A stretch of DNA of 64,000 bases from Pachyseris speciosa. Taxonomy: Eukaryota; Cnidaria; Anthozoa; Scleractinia; Pachyseridae. Shown here piece by piece: positions 63,701-64,000 of the stretch. The stretch lies in contig JAEMWC010001218.1 of assembly GCA_016490735.1 (NCBI GenBank), forward strand, positions 22,501-86,500, read 5' to 3'. The position numbers were made by a program, and so were the translations under genes. Numbering within the stretch: position 1 is the stretch's first letter; each line of letters starts with the position of its first letter. The notes beneath the pieces were generated by a model. It had not been told where the DNA came from. It worked only from the letters and a program-made list of their open reading frames with translations, and made no database searches.

Positions 63701-64000
63701 ATTAAATTTGATGACAAATTGTCGTCATCGACTGTTGCATTATTTGGGCTACCATCAGTATAAAACTCAACAACTAAAGTGTACTTTGAAACTTCCAATT
63801 GTGTCAGATCAAAACGAAGAACAGTTGTAAGACCAGCAGTAGGAATAACAAAAGACAAGGCTATTTTATTAAATGAGTAAGGGCTTTTGTCAAAATCTTC
63901 CAATTGCAGATTATTCGCATTTCTAAGAATAGTTGTTTTTGATGTATCTTCAAGAAGAAATTTGAATGGATTAACACGTGTTCCTTCAATTGATAAAACA
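60730..64000 (-). CDS. Giant repetitive tail-fibre-like protein, N-terminus beyond window
   Basis: The frame is open from the right edge to the stop at 60730 (at least 1090 residues). It alternates two modules. Short units read like MTSDLNLGGNKLTNVAAP plus NDSATKGYVD, the 'GDLDMGxNKIxNVxxPxxxxDAVNKxYVD' style of phage and viral tail fibres. A ~200-residue globular module occurs three times, marked by NPFAFLLKDIS, SPYHINKSSLSFLIP, DGYMKKVFQIEKT and THIIVYGVYGY. The C-terminus ends with LGGDLNLNGHRIHNNG units and a beta-rich tip. It probably forms a trimeric host-binding spike or fibre. No stops or frameshifts are seen over 3.2 kb. Confidence 0.78.
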   Translation of the reverse strand, partial: VLSIEGTRVNPFKFLLEDTSKTTILRNANNLQLEDFDKSPYSFNKIALSFVIPTAGLTTVLRFDLTQLEVSKYTLVVEFYTDGSPNNATVDDDNLSSNLIERKDSIKRAFPKTHLVDGYLKRIFFLEKTSHGSTSMELLLISPYLQNNKKHYVIVYGVYGFSNIILSHIHDPAFVIEGGRIVFDHEVKMSFHRIVNVARPILPQDSATKKYVDDAVTYLSNNKANTLWVNSNFVKKDGSVAMTSDLNLGGNKLTNVAAPTANNDSATKGYVDTEIAGITGIDVSPFLKKDGSVAMTGDLDMGDNKITNVETPNSDKDSANKKYVDDLVLSVSGTQRNPFAFLLKDISKSTGIQNVNSLQIEDFNRSPYHINKSSLSFLIPTSGRFTSKIRFNVTSLRNGLYTFVTEFYSPSDPHQVTIGLDLRTLNIREAGQPFQQPFLRTQHVDGYMKKVFQIEKTGGGQASIEVILLATAPSINIKTHIIVYGVYGYHTNLSYFVHDPAYEIKNGQIAFGGNVDMKLNKIINLQDNPSNPQDAVNKSYVDQRLQTKLDAIAQQNLNMNNNAITDLAPPVNADDAVTKRYTDEYFLRRDGSTAMYGNLSMGGNKMTNLADVVNETDAVNFRVLNQASQTIRANTLLLNGTNAMAADMKLGGHKIIDLKEGTNKTDAVNLDQLEKSHISSASHPKNAFKYLMNDIDEISTEYGLTVNGYVNLPRSPHLISKKVIDIDLNKEANHIYRARIGFNMYAIKDGKYTFILEWLFPDYEGMSLSGVTFNATGGITIHKTVGRKFDNRNEDHSRYLLWIEKPSASSPPEYLYCTIHINANPTYPNKYKVHCVAYGIDFEAADVPSSVYDFSEPFKIVNEEIQLQTDLDLNGFDVKENENWLFGGDNGELTMLNNINMNTYLIKEAKLGGDLNLNGHRIHNNGLKLFRSSVTGVIMETAFDLGGFALYRPKLGGDLNLNGNGIIGQIQYLNCSVKAKRGHNKNALKPVLISGADFLVIHNNNFHIKNMYVIQGTKPGIFYFKTKAEGSGNLPLPATVYEHRHNTMSRNITTVNVNKSLSRGYLIIDYSHPNTGAFDTTFTLEVVMN

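Larger units (their letters stand above)
57637..64000. mobile_element. End of a Maverick/Polinton-like or other integrated large-DNA-virus element
   Basis: An intron-less, tightly packed, AT-rich gene block begins where BEL pol breaks off. The border reads AGTAGTATAGTACTTGGGGG; Polinton termini begin with AG. The gene content (VLTF3-like factor, collagen/lectin fibre protein, tail-fibre-like giant) is viral in style. The typical hallmark genes (protein-primed DNA polymerase, retroviral-type integrase, packaging ATPase, capsid protein) are not in the window, and the other end lies outside. The exact class is open. Confidence 0.6.

Overview
The window looks like repeat-rich animal nuclear DNA, most likely from an anthozoan cnidarian such as a stony coral. 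I infer this from AT-rich sequence, GT-AG introns, extracellular cysteine-rich exons, a tRNA-derived SINE, and several LINE, hAT, piggyBac, Tc1/mariner, Mutator-like, BEL/Pao and Maverick-like elements. The species is not settled by the sequence. Most long open frames near 17-19 kb and 30-32 kb are artefacts of an 18-bp minisatellite.

1-14.3 kb: six exons of one minus-strand gene for a cysteine-rich extracellular protein (ephrin-receptor-like/GCC2-GCC3 type repeats). All six join in phase, but one carries a frameshift and one a stop codon. Its introns hold a 3.4-kb Mutator-like element (103-bp inverted ends, 9-bp target duplication, RecQ-helicase fragment, LINE inside), palindromic MITEs, a SINE, two related Tc1-like MITEs, and a piggyBac-like element nested exactly in the TTAA of another MITE.

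14.4-37.1 kb: the centrepiece is a 14.98-kb insertion (17252-32229). It has identical 84-bp inverted ends, an 8-bp flanking duplication (CGATTTGG), and long inward-facing arms of the 18-bp minisatellite. It appears to have landed between two divergent ORFs: a zinc-ribbon/acidic ORF on the left and a coiled-coil ORF on the right. Inside lie a mariner remnant, ~100-bp tandem repeats, a decayed hAT, and a 4.47-kb hAT that carries an F-box/leucine-rich exon inside its transposase intron. One upstream exon is in phase with both the F-box exon and the transposase exon. A decayed multi-exon gene follows on the plus strand (34.8-37.1 kb).

37.2-57.6 kb: a piggyBac-like element, MITEs, a foldback/Mutator-like element with ~0.6-kb arms and a 10-bp target duplication (41967-45487), three diverged copies of a probable non-coding first exon (46-49.3 kb), a young 5'-truncated L1-type LINE, an older LINE, and a BEL/Pao retrotransposon (3' LTR plus most of pol, one stop codon).

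57.6-64 kb: a compact, intron-less, AT-rich block interrupts the BEL pol. It encodes a VLTF3-like late transcription factor, a two-hydrophobic-segment protein, an unknown protein, a collagen-plus-lectin-like fibre protein and a very large repetitive tail-fibre-like protein that runs off the edge. It is probably the end of a Maverick/Polinton-like element or another integrated large DNA virus.
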